This document shows, piece after piece, positions 39,992-47,826 of a stretch of DNA of 48,181 nt. Under the pieces are notes generated by a model that was not told where the DNA came from, searched no databases, and saw only the letters and a list, made by a program, of their open reading frames with translations. Each line of letters opens with the position of its first letter. The stretch's first letter is position 1. Source of the stretch: Streptomyces sp. (GTDB lineage: Bacteria > Actinomycetota > Actinomycetes > Streptomycetales > Streptomycetaceae); assembly GCF_019510245.1 (NCBI RefSeq), contig NZ_JAEKKT010000178.1:1-48181 (forward strand). Reading direction: 5' to 3'. Both the position numbers and the translations under genes were made by a program.

Positions 39992-40777
39992 ATGGGCGAC
40001 AGCGCGATACGTACGGCTCCGCGCGGCGGCGCAGGCACCAGCACGGGCGCGGCACAGGCCGGCAGCAGGCTCGGACAGCGGTTGTCCGGGATCGCCGTCG
40101 CGCTGGGCATCGTGCTCTTCCTCGGCGGATTCGGCTGGGCAGCGGTGGTCTACCGGCCCTACACCGTGCCCACCAGCTCGATGACGCCCACGATCGACGC
40201 CGGGGACCGGGTCCTCGGCCAGCGCATCGACGGCAGCGAGGTGCGCCGGGGCGACGTCGTCGTCTTCCGCGACAAGGGCTGGGTCACCAACGCGGACGTC
40301 GTCAAGCGCGTGGTCGCGGTCGGCGGTGACACGGTCGCCTGCTGCACGAACGGCAAGCTGACGGTCAACGGCAAGCAGATCGAGGAGCCGTATCTCCCGG
40401 CGGGCAGCCAGGCCGAGCTCCAGGGCTTCCCCACCGTCACCGTCCCCAAGGGCCGGCTCTTCCTCCTCGGCGACGAGCGCCAGGGCTCCCTCGACTCCAC
40501 CGCCCACCTCACCGACGCGGCGCAGGGCACGGTCGCGCGCGGCGCGGTCAGCGCCCGGGTGGACGCCGTGATCTGGCCGATGAAGGGTCTGCTCAAGCGG
40601 CCCACCGGCTTCGAGGCTCTCGGTTCCCTCTCCCGGCCGGGCCCGTTGCGCGTCATCGAGTTCATGATCGTGGCCGGTGGCGTGCTGGTCCTCGCGGGCG
40701 GCGCGTACGGCCCGGTGGCGAATCTGCTGGGCCGCTCCCGCCGCGGTGCCCGGACGGAGCCCGCCGGTGCCCGCTGA
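39992..40777 (+). CDS. sipZ: type I signal peptidase SipZ
   Basis: The 261-residue protein has a membrane segment at residues about 33-53, catalytic VPTSSMTPTIDAGDRVLGQR (Ser63), and ADVVKRVVAVGGDT (Lys105). Box E has LLGDERQGSLDSTAHL, where the usual His of GDHR is Glu, a change shared by some SipZ. A C-terminal hydrophobic segment VIEFMIVAGGVLVLAGGAY precedes a basic end. The stop overlaps the start of the Nudix gene by 11 bases. Confidence 0.92.
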   Translation: MGDSAIRTAPRGGAGTSTGAAQAGSRLGQRLSGIAVALGIVLFLGGFGWAAVVYRPYTVPTSSMTPTIDAGDRVLGQRIDGSEVRRGDVVVFRDKGWVTNADVVKRVVAVGGDTVACCTNGKLTVNGKQIEEPYLPAGSQAELQGFPTVTVPKGRLFLLGDERQGSLDSTAHLTDAAQGTVARGAVSARVDAVIWPMKGLLKRPTGFEALGSLSRPGPLRVIEFMIVAGGVLVLAGGAYGPVANLLGRSRRGARTEPAGAR

Positions 40778-41273
40778 GGCGCTGTCGGAGGGCGGCCTGC
40801 GCAAGGTGGCCCGGGTGGTCCTGCTCGACCCCGAGGACCGCATCCTGCTCCTGCACGGCCACGAGCCCGACGACCCGGCCGACGACTGGTGGTTCACGCC
40901 CGGCGGCGGCCTGGAGGGCGACGAGACCCGTGAGCAGGCCGCTTTGCGGGAACTCGCCGAGGAGACCGGCATCACGGACGTCGACCTCGGTCCGGTGCTG
41001 TGGCGCCGGACGTGCTCCTTCCCGTTCGCCGGCCGGCGCTGGGACCAGGACGAGTGGTACTACCTGGCCCGTACGACGCAGACGGTCACCGAGGCCACGG
41101 GCCTGACCGAGCTGGAGCGGCGCAGTGTGGCCGGAGCACGTTGGTGGACGTGCCAGGAACTGACCCGGGCACATGAGACGGTGTATCCGACCAGACTCGC
41201 CGAGCTGTTCCGTAGGCTGCTCGACGAAGGTCCCCCCGCCGGGCCCGTCACCCTTGACACGGAAATCGTCTAG
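40767..41273 (+). CDS. Nudix hydrolase
   Basis: The 168-residue protein has a full Nudix box, GGGLEGDETREQAALRELA then EETGI, fitting GX5EX7REUXEEXGU. It hydrolyses a nucleoside diphosphate linked to another group; substrate unknown. GTG 40767 overlaps the end of sipZ and is preferred because upstream codons would fall inside sipZ. Conserved second gene of the sipZ operon. Confidence 0.93.
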   Translation: MPAEALSEGGLRKVARVVLLDPEDRILLLHGHEPDDPADDWWFTPGGGLEGDETREQAALRELAEETGITDVDLGPVLWRRTCSFPFAGRRWDQDEWYYLARTTQTVTEATGLTELERRSVAGARWWTCQELTRAHETVYPTRLAELFRRLLDEGPPAGPVTLDTEIV

Positions 41274-41329
41274 GGGCGTGCAGGACTGGCGCACAATGGT
41301 GGGATCGCACGGCTGAAGGGGAACATGCC

Positions 41330-41638
41330 ATGAGCGCCGAGGACCTCGAGAAGTACGAGACCGAGATGGAGCTGAAGCTCTACCGGGAGTACCGCGATGT
41401 CGTCGGTCTGTTCAAATACGTGATCGAGACCGAGCGGCGCTTCTACCTCACCAACGACTACGAGATGCAGGTGCACTCGGTCCAGGGCGAGGTGTTCTTC
41501 GAGGTGTCCATGGCGGACGCCTGGGTCTGGGACATGTACCGGCCGGCTCGTTTCGTGAAACAGGTCCGCGTCCTCACGTTCAAGGACGTGAACATCGAGG
41601 AGCTGAACAAGACCGACCTGGAGCTTCCGGGCGGCTGA
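41330..41638 (+). CDS. DUF2469 family protein
   Basis: The 102-residue protein starts SAEDLEKYETEMELKLYREY and ends VRVLTFKDVNIEELNKTDLE. It is a very highly conserved actinobacterial family of unknown function, usually next to the Nudix and YraN genes. It has an acidic helix and then a beta-rich part with YEMQVHSVQGEVFFEVSMAD. No catalytic motif. ATG start with AAGGGGA upstream. Confidence 0.92.
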   Translation: MSAEDLEKYETEMELKLYREYRDVVGLFKYVIETERRFYLTNDYEMQVHSVQGEVFFEVSMADAWVWDMYRPARFVKQVRVLTFKDVNIEELNKTDLELPGG

Positions 41639-41743
41639 GCCGACCGTGTGGGTGACGGAGTTGTCCACAACCGGTGGGTAACTCACCAAGATCAACTTCT
41701 TGGCGGGGGTTGCGTGACCGTTGGCACCGGAGGTGGTGCCGAC

Positions 41744-42175
41744 ATGAACACGGATCAGGCACGCACGGAGCAGGTACGGACGACTCGGGCACGCACGGAT
41801 CAGGCACGCCCGAACCGGGCACGCAGCGCACTCGGCAGGTACGGCGAGACGCTGGCCGCACGGCGGCTGGCCGAGGCCGGTCTGATGGTCCTGGAGCGCA
41901 ACTGGCGCTGCGGCCGGACGGGAGAGATCGACATCGTGGCGCGGGACGGGGACGTCCTGGTCGTCTGCGAGGTCAAGACCCGGCGGGCGGGCGTCTTCGA
42001 GCATCCCATGGCCGCGGTCTCCCCGGAGAAGGCGCAGCGCCTGCGCGGCCTCGCCGAACACTGGATCCACGCACACGGCGGGGCGCCGCCGGGCGGCGTC
42101 CGCATCGACGTGGTCGGCGTGCTCCTGCCGCAGCGCGGGGCGCCCGTGGTCGAGCACGTCCGGGGGGTGGCGTGA
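41744..42175 (+). CDS. YraN/UPF0102 family endonuclease-like protein
   Basis: The protein has a predicted nuclease-fold domain: GRYGETLAARRLAEAGLMVL, RCGRTGEIDIVARDGDVLVV, CEVKTRRAGVFEHPMAAV. The E-D-ExK pattern matches a RecB-like active site; activity is not proven in the family. The first 30 residues are made of imperfect repeats of Thr-Asp-Gln-Ala-Arg. The ATG at 41744 has GGAGGT eight bases upstream; a longer frame from 41648 is rejected for lack of support. Just upstream is TTGTCCACA (41661-41669), a single DnaA-box match. Confidence 0.85.
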   Translation: MNTDQARTEQVRTTRARTDQARPNRARSALGRYGETLAARRLAEAGLMVLERNWRCGRTGEIDIVARDGDVLVVCEVKTRRAGVFEHPMAAVSPEKAQRLRGLAEHWIHAHGGAPPGGVRIDVVGVLLPQRGAPVVEHVRGVA

Positions 42176-42176
42176 C

Positions 42177-43787
42177 ATGGGGTTCGCGCGGACCTGTTCG
42201 GTGGCGCTGGTGGGCGTCGAGGGCGTGGTGGTGGAGGTCCAGGCCGACCTGGAGCCCGGGGTGGCGGCCTTCACCCTGGTGGGGCTGCCGGACAAGAGCC
42301 TGACGGAGAGCCGGGACCGGGTCCGGGCGGCGGTGGTGAACTCGGGCGCCTCCTGGCCCTCGAAGAAGCTCACGGTCGGGCTGAGCCCGGCATCCGTGCC
42401 GAAGAGCGGCAGCGGCTTCGACCTCGCGGTGGCTGCGGCCGTGCTCGGGGCGGCCGAGCGGATCGATCCCCGGGTGCTCGCCGAGATCGTGATGATCGGG
42501 GAGCTGGGCCTGGACGGCCGGGTCCGCCCGGTCCGGGGCATCCTGCCCGCCGTGCTGGCCGCCGCCGACGCCGGATACGAGCAGGTGGTCGTGCCGGAGA
42601 ACGCGGTGCCGGAGGCCTCGCTGGTGCCGGGGGTGTCCGTGCTGGGCGTCCGCAGCCTGCGCCAGCTGATCGCGGTCCTCACCGACGAACCGGTGCCCGA
42701 CGAGGAGCCCGTCCCCGGCGAGATCCGCCCGGACCCCTTCCTCGCCGGGCTCGCCCTGCCCGGCATGGGACTCGGCACCGGGATGGCCACCGGCGACCAC
42801 GCCCCCGACCTCGCGGACGTCGCCGGCCAGCACGTGGGCCGGGCCGCTCTCGAGGTGGCCGCGGCCGGCCGCCATCACGTCTTCTTCAAGGGCCCGCCCG
42901 GCGCAGGCAAGACCATGCTGGCCGAACGGCTGCCGGGGCTGCTGCCCGAGCTGGGCCGGCAGGAGTCCCTGGAGGTCACGGCCGTCCACTCGGTCGCCGG
43001 GATACTGCCACCCGGCCACCCCCTGGTCGACAGGCCGCCCTACTGCGCCCCGCACCACTCGGCCACCATGGCCTCCCTGGTCGGCGGCGGAACCGGCCTG
43101 CCACGCCCGGGAGCGGTCTCCCTCGCGCACCACGGCGTGCTCTTCCTGGACGAGGCCGCCGAGTTCCACGCCAGCGTGCTGGACGCCCTGCGCCAGCCCC
43201 TGGAGTCGGGCCACGTCGTCATCGCCCGGGCCGCCGGGATACTGCGGATGCCCGCGAAGTTCCTCATGGTCCTGGCCGCCAACCCCTGCCCGTGCGGCCG
43301 CCACGGCACCCCCGGCGACGTCTGCGAGTGCCGGCCCTCCTCGATCAAGCGGTACCGGGCCCGGCTCTCCGGCCCCCTGATGGACCGCGTGGACCTCAGG
43401 GTCGCCGTCGAACCGGTCGCCCGGGAGGAACTGCTGCGGCTGCACACCGGCGCCGAGCCCTCCGCCGCCGTGGCCGACCGGGTGCGCACGGCGCGGGAGC
43501 GGGCCGCCCGCCGCTACGAAGGGCTGCCCTGGCGCACCAACAGCGAGGTCCCGGGCCACGAACTCCGCACCCGCTGGCACGTCCAGCCGGGCGCACTGCT
43601 CAAGGCCGAGCTGGACCTCGACCGGGGCCTGCTCACCGCCCGCGGCCTGGACCGGGTGCTCCGGGTCGCCTGGACCCTCGCCGACCTGGCGGGCCGCGAC
43701 CGGCCCTCGGGCAACGACGTCAACCTGGCCCTGGAGCTGCGCACCGGCGTCCGGCGCGGCGCGGTCCTGGAAGGGATCGCCCCATGA
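42177..43787 (+). CDS. YifB/ComM-like Mg-chelatase-type AAA ATPase
   Basis: The 536-residue protein has an N-terminal ChlI-N domain (VEVQADLEPGVAAFTLVGLP), Walker A FKGPPGAGKTMLAERLPGLL (near residue 240), Walker B GVLFLDEAAEF and a zinc-like CPCGRHG…CECRPSS. Homologues help branch migration in natural transformation; the streptomycete role is unknown. It begins one base after the YraN stop and ends overlapping dprA. Confidence 0.93.
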   Translation: MGFARTCSVALVGVEGVVVEVQADLEPGVAAFTLVGLPDKSLTESRDRVRAAVVNSGASWPSKKLTVGLSPASVPKSGSGFDLAVAAAVLGAAERIDPRVLAEIVMIGELGLDGRVRPVRGILPAVLAAADAGYEQVVVPENAVPEASLVPGVSVLGVRSLRQLIAVLTDEPVPDEEPVPGEIRPDPFLAGLALPGMGLGTGMATGDHAPDLADVAGQHVGRAALEVAAAGRHHVFFKGPPGAGKTMLAERLPGLLPELGRQESLEVTAVHSVAGILPPGHPLVDRPPYCAPHHSATMASLVGGGTGLPRPGAVSLAHHGVLFLDEAAEFHASVLDALRQPLESGHVVIARAAGILRMPAKFLMVLAANPCPCGRHGTPGDVCECRPSSIKRYRARLSGPLMDRVDLRVAVEPVAREELLRLHTGAEPSAAVADRVRTARERAARRYEGLPWRTNSEVPGHELRTRWHVQPGALLKAELDLDRGLLTARGLDRVLRVAWTLADLAGRDRPSGNDVNLALELRTGVRRGAVLEGIAP

Positions 43788-44929
43788 GCGACACGGAGCT
43801 GCTCACCCGCGTCTTCCTGGCCCGGGTCGTCGAGCCCGGCGACCAGACCGCCGGGCGCTGGGTGCGGGAGCTGGGCGCGCACGCGGTGGCGGACCGGCTG
43901 CGCACGGGCGGCGGGCCCCTGCCCGGCGTGGGCGCCAAGCGGTGGGCGGGCTTGCTGGCCCGCGCGGCGCGGGCCGATCCCCGGGCCGACCTCGCCGTCG
44001 CGCGGGAGGCGGGCGCACGGTTCGTGTCGCCCGGCGACACCGAGTGGCCCAGCCAGCTCGACGACCTGGGCGACGCCCGCCCCCTGGGTCTGTGGGTGCG
44101 TGGCCGTCCCAGTCTGCGGATGTGGGCGCTCCGGGCCGTCGCCGTCGTCGGGGCCCGGGCCTGTACCGAGTACGGCGCGCACATGGCGGCCGTCCTCGCC
44201 GCGGGGCTCGCCGAGCGCGGCTGGGTGGTGGTGTCCGGCGGCGCCTACGGAGTCGACGGCGCCGCCCACCGCGGAGCCCTCGGCGCCGGCGGGGCCACCG
44301 TCGCCGTGCTGGCCTGCGGGGTCGACCGCCCCTATCCCCCGGGTCACACCGAGCTGATCAACCGGATCGCCGAACAGGGACTGGTGGTGGGGGAGCTGCC
44401 GCCCGGCGAGCACCCGACGCAGAGCAGGTTCGTGCTCCGCAACCGGGTCATCGCCGCGCTCACCCGGGGCACCGTCGTCGTGGAGGCCGCCCACCGCAGC
44501 GGCTCGCTGGTCACCGCGCGGGCGGCGCAGCGGCTCGGCCGGTTCACCATGGGCGTGCCCGGACCGGCCACCAGCGGCCTCTCGGCCGGGGTGCACGAGC
44601 TGCTCCGCGGGGAGGCCGCGCTGGTCACCGACGCCGCGGAGGTCGTCGAGCTCGCGGGCGACATGGGCGAGCTGGCCCCGGCCAGACGCGGCCCCGTACT
44701 CCCGCGCGACCTGCTGGAACCGGCCGCCCGGCAGGTCCTGGCCGCGCTGCCCGGCAACCGGCCCGCCTCACCCGAAGAGGTGGCACGTGGCGCGCAGACG
44801 TCCGAGGACGAGGCCGTCGCGAGACTGTACGAACTCCGAGCACTTGGTTACGTCGAACGACACGGCGATGGCTGGAAGTTGACACGCCAGGCGATGATCT
44901 CGGTCCGGGCCGGTCGGAGCCGGTGCTGA
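43784..44929 (+). CDS. dprA: DNA-processing protein DprA
   Basis: DprA loads RecA on single-stranded DNA. The 381-residue protein starts SDTELLTRVFLARVVEPG. Its Rossmann-like core has AVVGARACTEYGAHMAAVLA, VVSGGAYGVDGAAHRGAL, VLACGVDRPYPPGH, and RNRVIAALTRGTVVVEAA. A C-terminal winged-helix domain follows. The ATG overlaps the ComM-like stop (ATGA), so the two are coupled. Confidence 0.95.
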   Translation: MSDTELLTRVFLARVVEPGDQTAGRWVRELGAHAVADRLRTGGGPLPGVGAKRWAGLLARAARADPRADLAVAREAGARFVSPGDTEWPSQLDDLGDARPLGLWVRGRPSLRMWALRAVAVVGARACTEYGAHMAAVLAAGLAERGWVVVSGGAYGVDGAAHRGALGAGGATVAVLACGVDRPYPPGHTELINRIAEQGLVVGELPPGEHPTQSRFVLRNRVIAALTRGTVVVEAAHRSGSLVTARAAQRLGRFTMGVPGPATSGLSAGVHELLRGEAALVTDAAEVVELAGDMGELAPARRGPVLPRDLLEPAARQVLAALPGNRPASPEEVARGAQTSEDEAVARLYELRALGYVERHGDGWKLTRQAMISVRAGRSRC

Positions 44930-45253
44930 CCGAGCGTGTTCGGCCGTCCGGGGGAACCCCCGACGGCCTTGGGAATTCCCGGAGTTGACGCTTGCGGCCG
45001 ATCACGCAGAGCGACGCGCCGAGCGTGGCGGGGCGCGCCGTACAGGGGGTTCGCGCAGGGGTGGAGCCTCGCTGTTCGCGCACCGCGACTCCCCAGTCAC
45101 GCTACGCTCACGAAAGGCCTGACGCAGACCGCGCCAACCGACACGAGACCGACACCTCGCCCGACCATCGCTCCGCACTCCCCGCTCACCCCCGCTCCGC
45201 GGCACGACACAGCACTTCCTGGCACTTCACGGCAGAACGGCACAAGGCGACGA
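44930..45253. promoter_or_regulatory. dprA-whiG intergenic region
   Basis: No gene is seen in these 324 bases. TACGCT at 45103-45108 is a possible whiG -10 box, 146 bases before the start; no clear -35. No ribosome-binding site is obvious before the whiG ATG. In S. coelicolor, as I recall, a set of other genes lies between dprA and whiG; here they are missing. Confidence 0.3.
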
Positions 45254-46096
45254 ATGCCCCAGCACACCTCCGGGTCCGACCGGGCGGCGATCCCCCCAGC
45301 CGCCCGCGACGGTGGCAACGTGCGGCCGCCCGCTCCCTCGACGCTCGACGAGCTGTGGCGGTCGTACAAGGCGACGGGGGACGACCGGCTGCGGGAACAG
45401 CTGATCCTGCACTACTCGCCGCTGGTCAAGTACGTGGCCGGGCGGGTGAGCGTGGGCCTGCCGCCCAACGTGGAGCAGGCCGACTTCGTCTCCTCCGGGG
45501 TGTTCGGGCTCATCGACGCGATCGAGAAGTTCGACGTCGACCGGGAGATCAAGTTCGAGACGTACGCGATCACCCGGATCCGGGGAGCGATGATCGACGA
45601 GCTCCGGGCGCTGGACTGGATCCCGCGCTCGGTCCGGCAGAAGGCACGGAACGTGGAGCGGGCCTACGCCACCCTGGAGGCGCGGCTGCGGCGCACGCCC
45701 TCGGAGGGCGAGGTCGCCGCCGAGCTGGGCATCGAGGTGGACGAGCTGCACGCCGTCTTCAGCCAGCTGTCGCTGGCCAACGTGGTGGCGCTGGAGGAAC
45801 TGCTGCACGTCGGCGGTGAGAGCGGCGACGGCCTGAGCGTGATGGACACGCTGGAGGACACCGCGGCGGACAACCCCGTCGAGGTGGCCGAGGACCGGGA
45901 GCTGCGGCGGTTCCTGGCGCGGGCGATCAACACGCTGCCGGAGCGGGAGAAGACCGTGGTGACCCTCTACTACTACGAGGGGCTCACGCTCGCGGAGATC
46001 GGGAACGTGCTCGGGGTCACCGAGAGCCGGGTGAGCCAGATCCACACCAAGTCGGTGCTGCAGCTGCGGGCCAAGCTGGCGAGTTTCGGCCGCTGA
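45254..46096 (+). CDS. whiG: sporulation sigma factor WhiG
   Basis: WhiG is a FliA-like sigma factor that starts sporulation of aerial hyphae and is controlled by RsiG and c-di-GMP. The 280-residue protein has STLDELWRSYKATGDDRLRE, region 2 EKFDVDREIKFETYAITRIR and RGAMIDELRALDWIPRSVR, and region 4 YYEGLTLAEIGNVLGVTESR. The start MPQHTSGSDRAA is the usual one. No TTA codon is seen. It is closely similar to known WhiG. Confidence 0.97.
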   Translation: MPQHTSGSDRAAIPPAARDGGNVRPPAPSTLDELWRSYKATGDDRLREQLILHYSPLVKYVAGRVSVGLPPNVEQADFVSSGVFGLIDAIEKFDVDREIKFETYAITRIRGAMIDELRALDWIPRSVRQKARNVERAYATLEARLRRTPSEGEVAAELGIEVDELHAVFSQLSLANVVALEELLHVGGESGDGLSVMDTLEDTAADNPVEVAEDRELRRFLARAINTLPEREKTVVTLYYYEGLTLAEIGNVLGVTESRVSQIHTKSVLQLRAKLASFGR

Positions 46097-46173
46097 TCCG
46101 GGTTTTCGGCCGTCGGCAGCGGTCGACGGGCCGTCTCCGGTCGTGCTGTCTCCCCTCCGGCCCGGTGCGTCCG

Positions 46174-46179
46174 TAAAGT
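46174..46179 (+). promoter_or_regulatory. -10 box of a probably leaderless tetR-type gene
   Basis: TAAAGT ends seven bases before the GTG at 46187 and there is no ribosome-binding site. A longer reading from the GTG at 46178 would start inside this box. Confidence 0.35.
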
Positions 46180-46186
46180 GGTTGAC

Positions 46187-46768
46187 GTGCCAAGGATTCG
46201 AGCGGCCTCCGTGGCCGAGCACCGGTCGATGCAGCGAGCCGCCCTGCTGGACGCGGCGCGTTCCCTCCTGTCCGAGGGCGGGACGGAGGCGCTGACCTTC
46301 CCCGCGCTCGCCGAGCGCACGGGGCTGGCCCGGTCGTCCGTCTACGAGTACTTCCGCTCCCGGGCCGCCGTGGTCGAGGAGCTGTGCGCGGCCGACTTCC
46401 CCGTGTGGGCGGCGGAGGTCGCGGCGGTGATGGAGCGGGCGCCCACCGCCGAGAGCAAGGTCGAGGCCTATGTGCGGCAGCAGCTCGCCCTGGTCGGGGA
46501 CCGGCGGCACCGGGCGGTGGTCGCGATCTCGGCGAGCGAGCTGGACGCGGGGGCGCGGGAGAAGATCCGGGCCGCGCACGGCGGGCTCGTCGCGCTGATC
46601 GTGGAGGCGCTCGGAGAGCTGGGGCATGAGCAGCCCCGGCTCGCGGCGATGCTGGTGCAGGGGGTCGTGGACGCCGCGGTACGGCGGATCGAGCTGGGCG
46701 CGGCGGAGGATCCGTCGGTGATCACCGACGCGGCCGTGGCCATGGCCTTGCGGGGTGTGCGGGGCTGA
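46187..46768 (+). CDS. TetR/AcrR family transcriptional regulator
   Basis: The 193-residue protein has an N-terminal helix-turn-helix: RAALLDAARSLLSEGGTEAL, FPALAERTGLARSSVYEYFR, and then a helical ligand domain. The target and ligand are unknown. The start at GTG 46187 (PRIRAASVAEHRSMQ) is preferred from the -10 box just before it. It is located between whiG and a convergent M23-type gene, an order also seen in S. coelicolor as I recall. Confidence 0.88.
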   Translation: MPRIRAASVAEHRSMQRAALLDAARSLLSEGGTEALTFPALAERTGLARSSVYEYFRSRAAVVEELCAADFPVWAAEVAAVMERAPTAESKVEAYVRQQLALVGDRRHRAVVAISASELDAGAREKIRAAHGGLVALIVEALGELGHEQPRLAAMLVQGVVDAAVRRIELGAAEDPSVITDAAVAMALRGVRG

Positions 46769-46867
46769 CGCCGGCGGGGGCCGGGGGGTGGGGACGCTTA
46801 CCGGCGCTTGCCGGGTGCAGCCCGCGCCCACCCGTGCCGCCCCAGCGGCACGACTGCCCGCGGCCAT

Positions 46868-46940
46868 AGCGCCCGTAAGGGGCCGCTGGGGGTATACCCC
46901 CTGCCGAAGGCTGGGGGAGGAACTGCGCGACCAGCCCCCA
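46868..46940 (+). repeat. dispersed GC-rich streptomycete repeat, copy C
   Basis: Contains GGGGGTATACCCCC, a perfect palindrome, then TGCCGAAGGCTGGGGGAGGA and ACTGCGCGACCAGCCCCCAC. It lies between the convergent tetR and M23 genes, where it may terminate both. Confidence 0.75.
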
Positions 46941-46970
46941 CCGGCCCCGCACTCGCGCGCCCCTCCGCAA

Positions 46971-47555
46971 TCACCCCCTCGGCAGCGGCACCCCCAGCAC
47001 CGGCAACAACCTCGGCGGCCCCGCGTTCCGCAGCCACGGCGGCAACAGCAGCAACGGGTCCAGGTAGACGTCCCCCCTGAGCAGCCCCCAGTGCACGCAC
47101 CCCTGCCCTCCGCAGTGCGCACCCCCCGCCTCCACCGTGCCCACGACCTCCCCCGCCGCCACCTCGTCCCCCTTCCGGACGGTCGCCGTCACCGGCTCGT
47201 ACGTGGTGCGGAGATCCGTGCCCGTCAGCTGCACCGCCACCACACCCCGCCCCGCCACCCGCCCCGCGTAGGAGACCCGGCCCGCCGCCACCGTCCGCAC
47301 CGGCGCACCGGGGGCCGCGCCCAGATCGACCCCCCGGTGCCCGGGGCCGTACACCGTCACCGGTGGCTCCCAGCCGCGCAGGACCGGTGGCCGTACCCCC
47401 ACCGGCCAGGCGCGGGCGACCGCCGGCACCGGCGGCCCGGCAGGGGGCGGCGGCCCGTCCGCCCCGACCCCGGCCCGGGCCGCGGCCGCTCCCAGGGCCA
47501 GCGGCAACACCGTCGCCGCCCACATCCATCGCATCGCGCGTCGCATGACCACCAT
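46971..47555 (-). CDS. M23-family (LytM-like) secreted protein
   Basis: The 194-residue protein has a basic start and a hydrophobic signal segment (about residues 7-27, RAMRWMWAATVLPLALGAAA). A LytM domain follows with YGPGHRGVDLGAAPGAPVRT (metal ligands His, Asp), VVAVQLTGTDLRTTYEPV, KGDEVAAGEVVGTVE and CGGQGCVHWGLLRG. The last motif is C-V-H in place of the usual H-x-H, so one active-site His is missing; it may be a non-catalytic or altered M23 protein. The start at ATG 47555 gives a normal signal peptide. Confidence 0.82.
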   Translation of the reverse strand: MVVMRRAMRWMWAATVLPLALGAAAARAGVGADGPPPPAGPPVPAVARAWPVGVRPPVLRGWEPPVTVYGPGHRGVDLGAAPGAPVRTVAAGRVSYAGRVAGRGVVAVQLTGTDLRTTYEPVTATVRKGDEVAAGEVVGTVEAGGAHCGGQGCVHWGLLRGDVYLDPLLLLPPWLRNAGPPRLLPVLGVPLPRG

Positions 47556-47826
47556 GGCCGAACGCTCCCGCACCCGCGCCGATCATGGCCGGTACCTGTG
47601 GATTACTCCCGAGTTGTGGACAGCGGCGTCACCCGGCGCCCCGCCGGTCCCGTACACTTCCCTTGGCGATCCGGGTCACCGGGTCGACTTCGCACGCCCC
47701 GACACCCGGCCTTCACCAGCAGGTGTCAGCGCTTCTCGGTCCTTCGTGGCACAGCGCACACGGGCGTCAGGCGCGGGAGCCGTCCGGCCCCCGCGGCACA
47801 ACCGAGAAATTCAAGGAGATACGGCC
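47556..47826 (+). promoter_or_regulatory. rpsB promoter and leader
   Basis: TACACT at 47653-47658 is a likely -10 box, though no good -35 is seen at normal spacing. The leader of about 165 bases has GGGTCG/CGACACCC pairing near 47680-47715 and AAGGAG nine bases before the ATG. Such a long leader could hold an S2 autoregulatory RNA. TTGTGGACA at 47614-47622 is a DnaA-box-like match. No gene is seen. Confidence 0.4.

Noticed and set aside
41661..41669. TTGTCCACA DnaA-box match
   Set aside because: A single site, with one variant near 47614; no cluster, so not an origin or a DnaA-titrating locus on this evidence.
42177..44929. ComM-like and DprA genes as a natural competence locus
   Set aside because: These two are core genes in nearly all actinobacteria; no DNA uptake genes (comEA, comEC, pili) are in the window.
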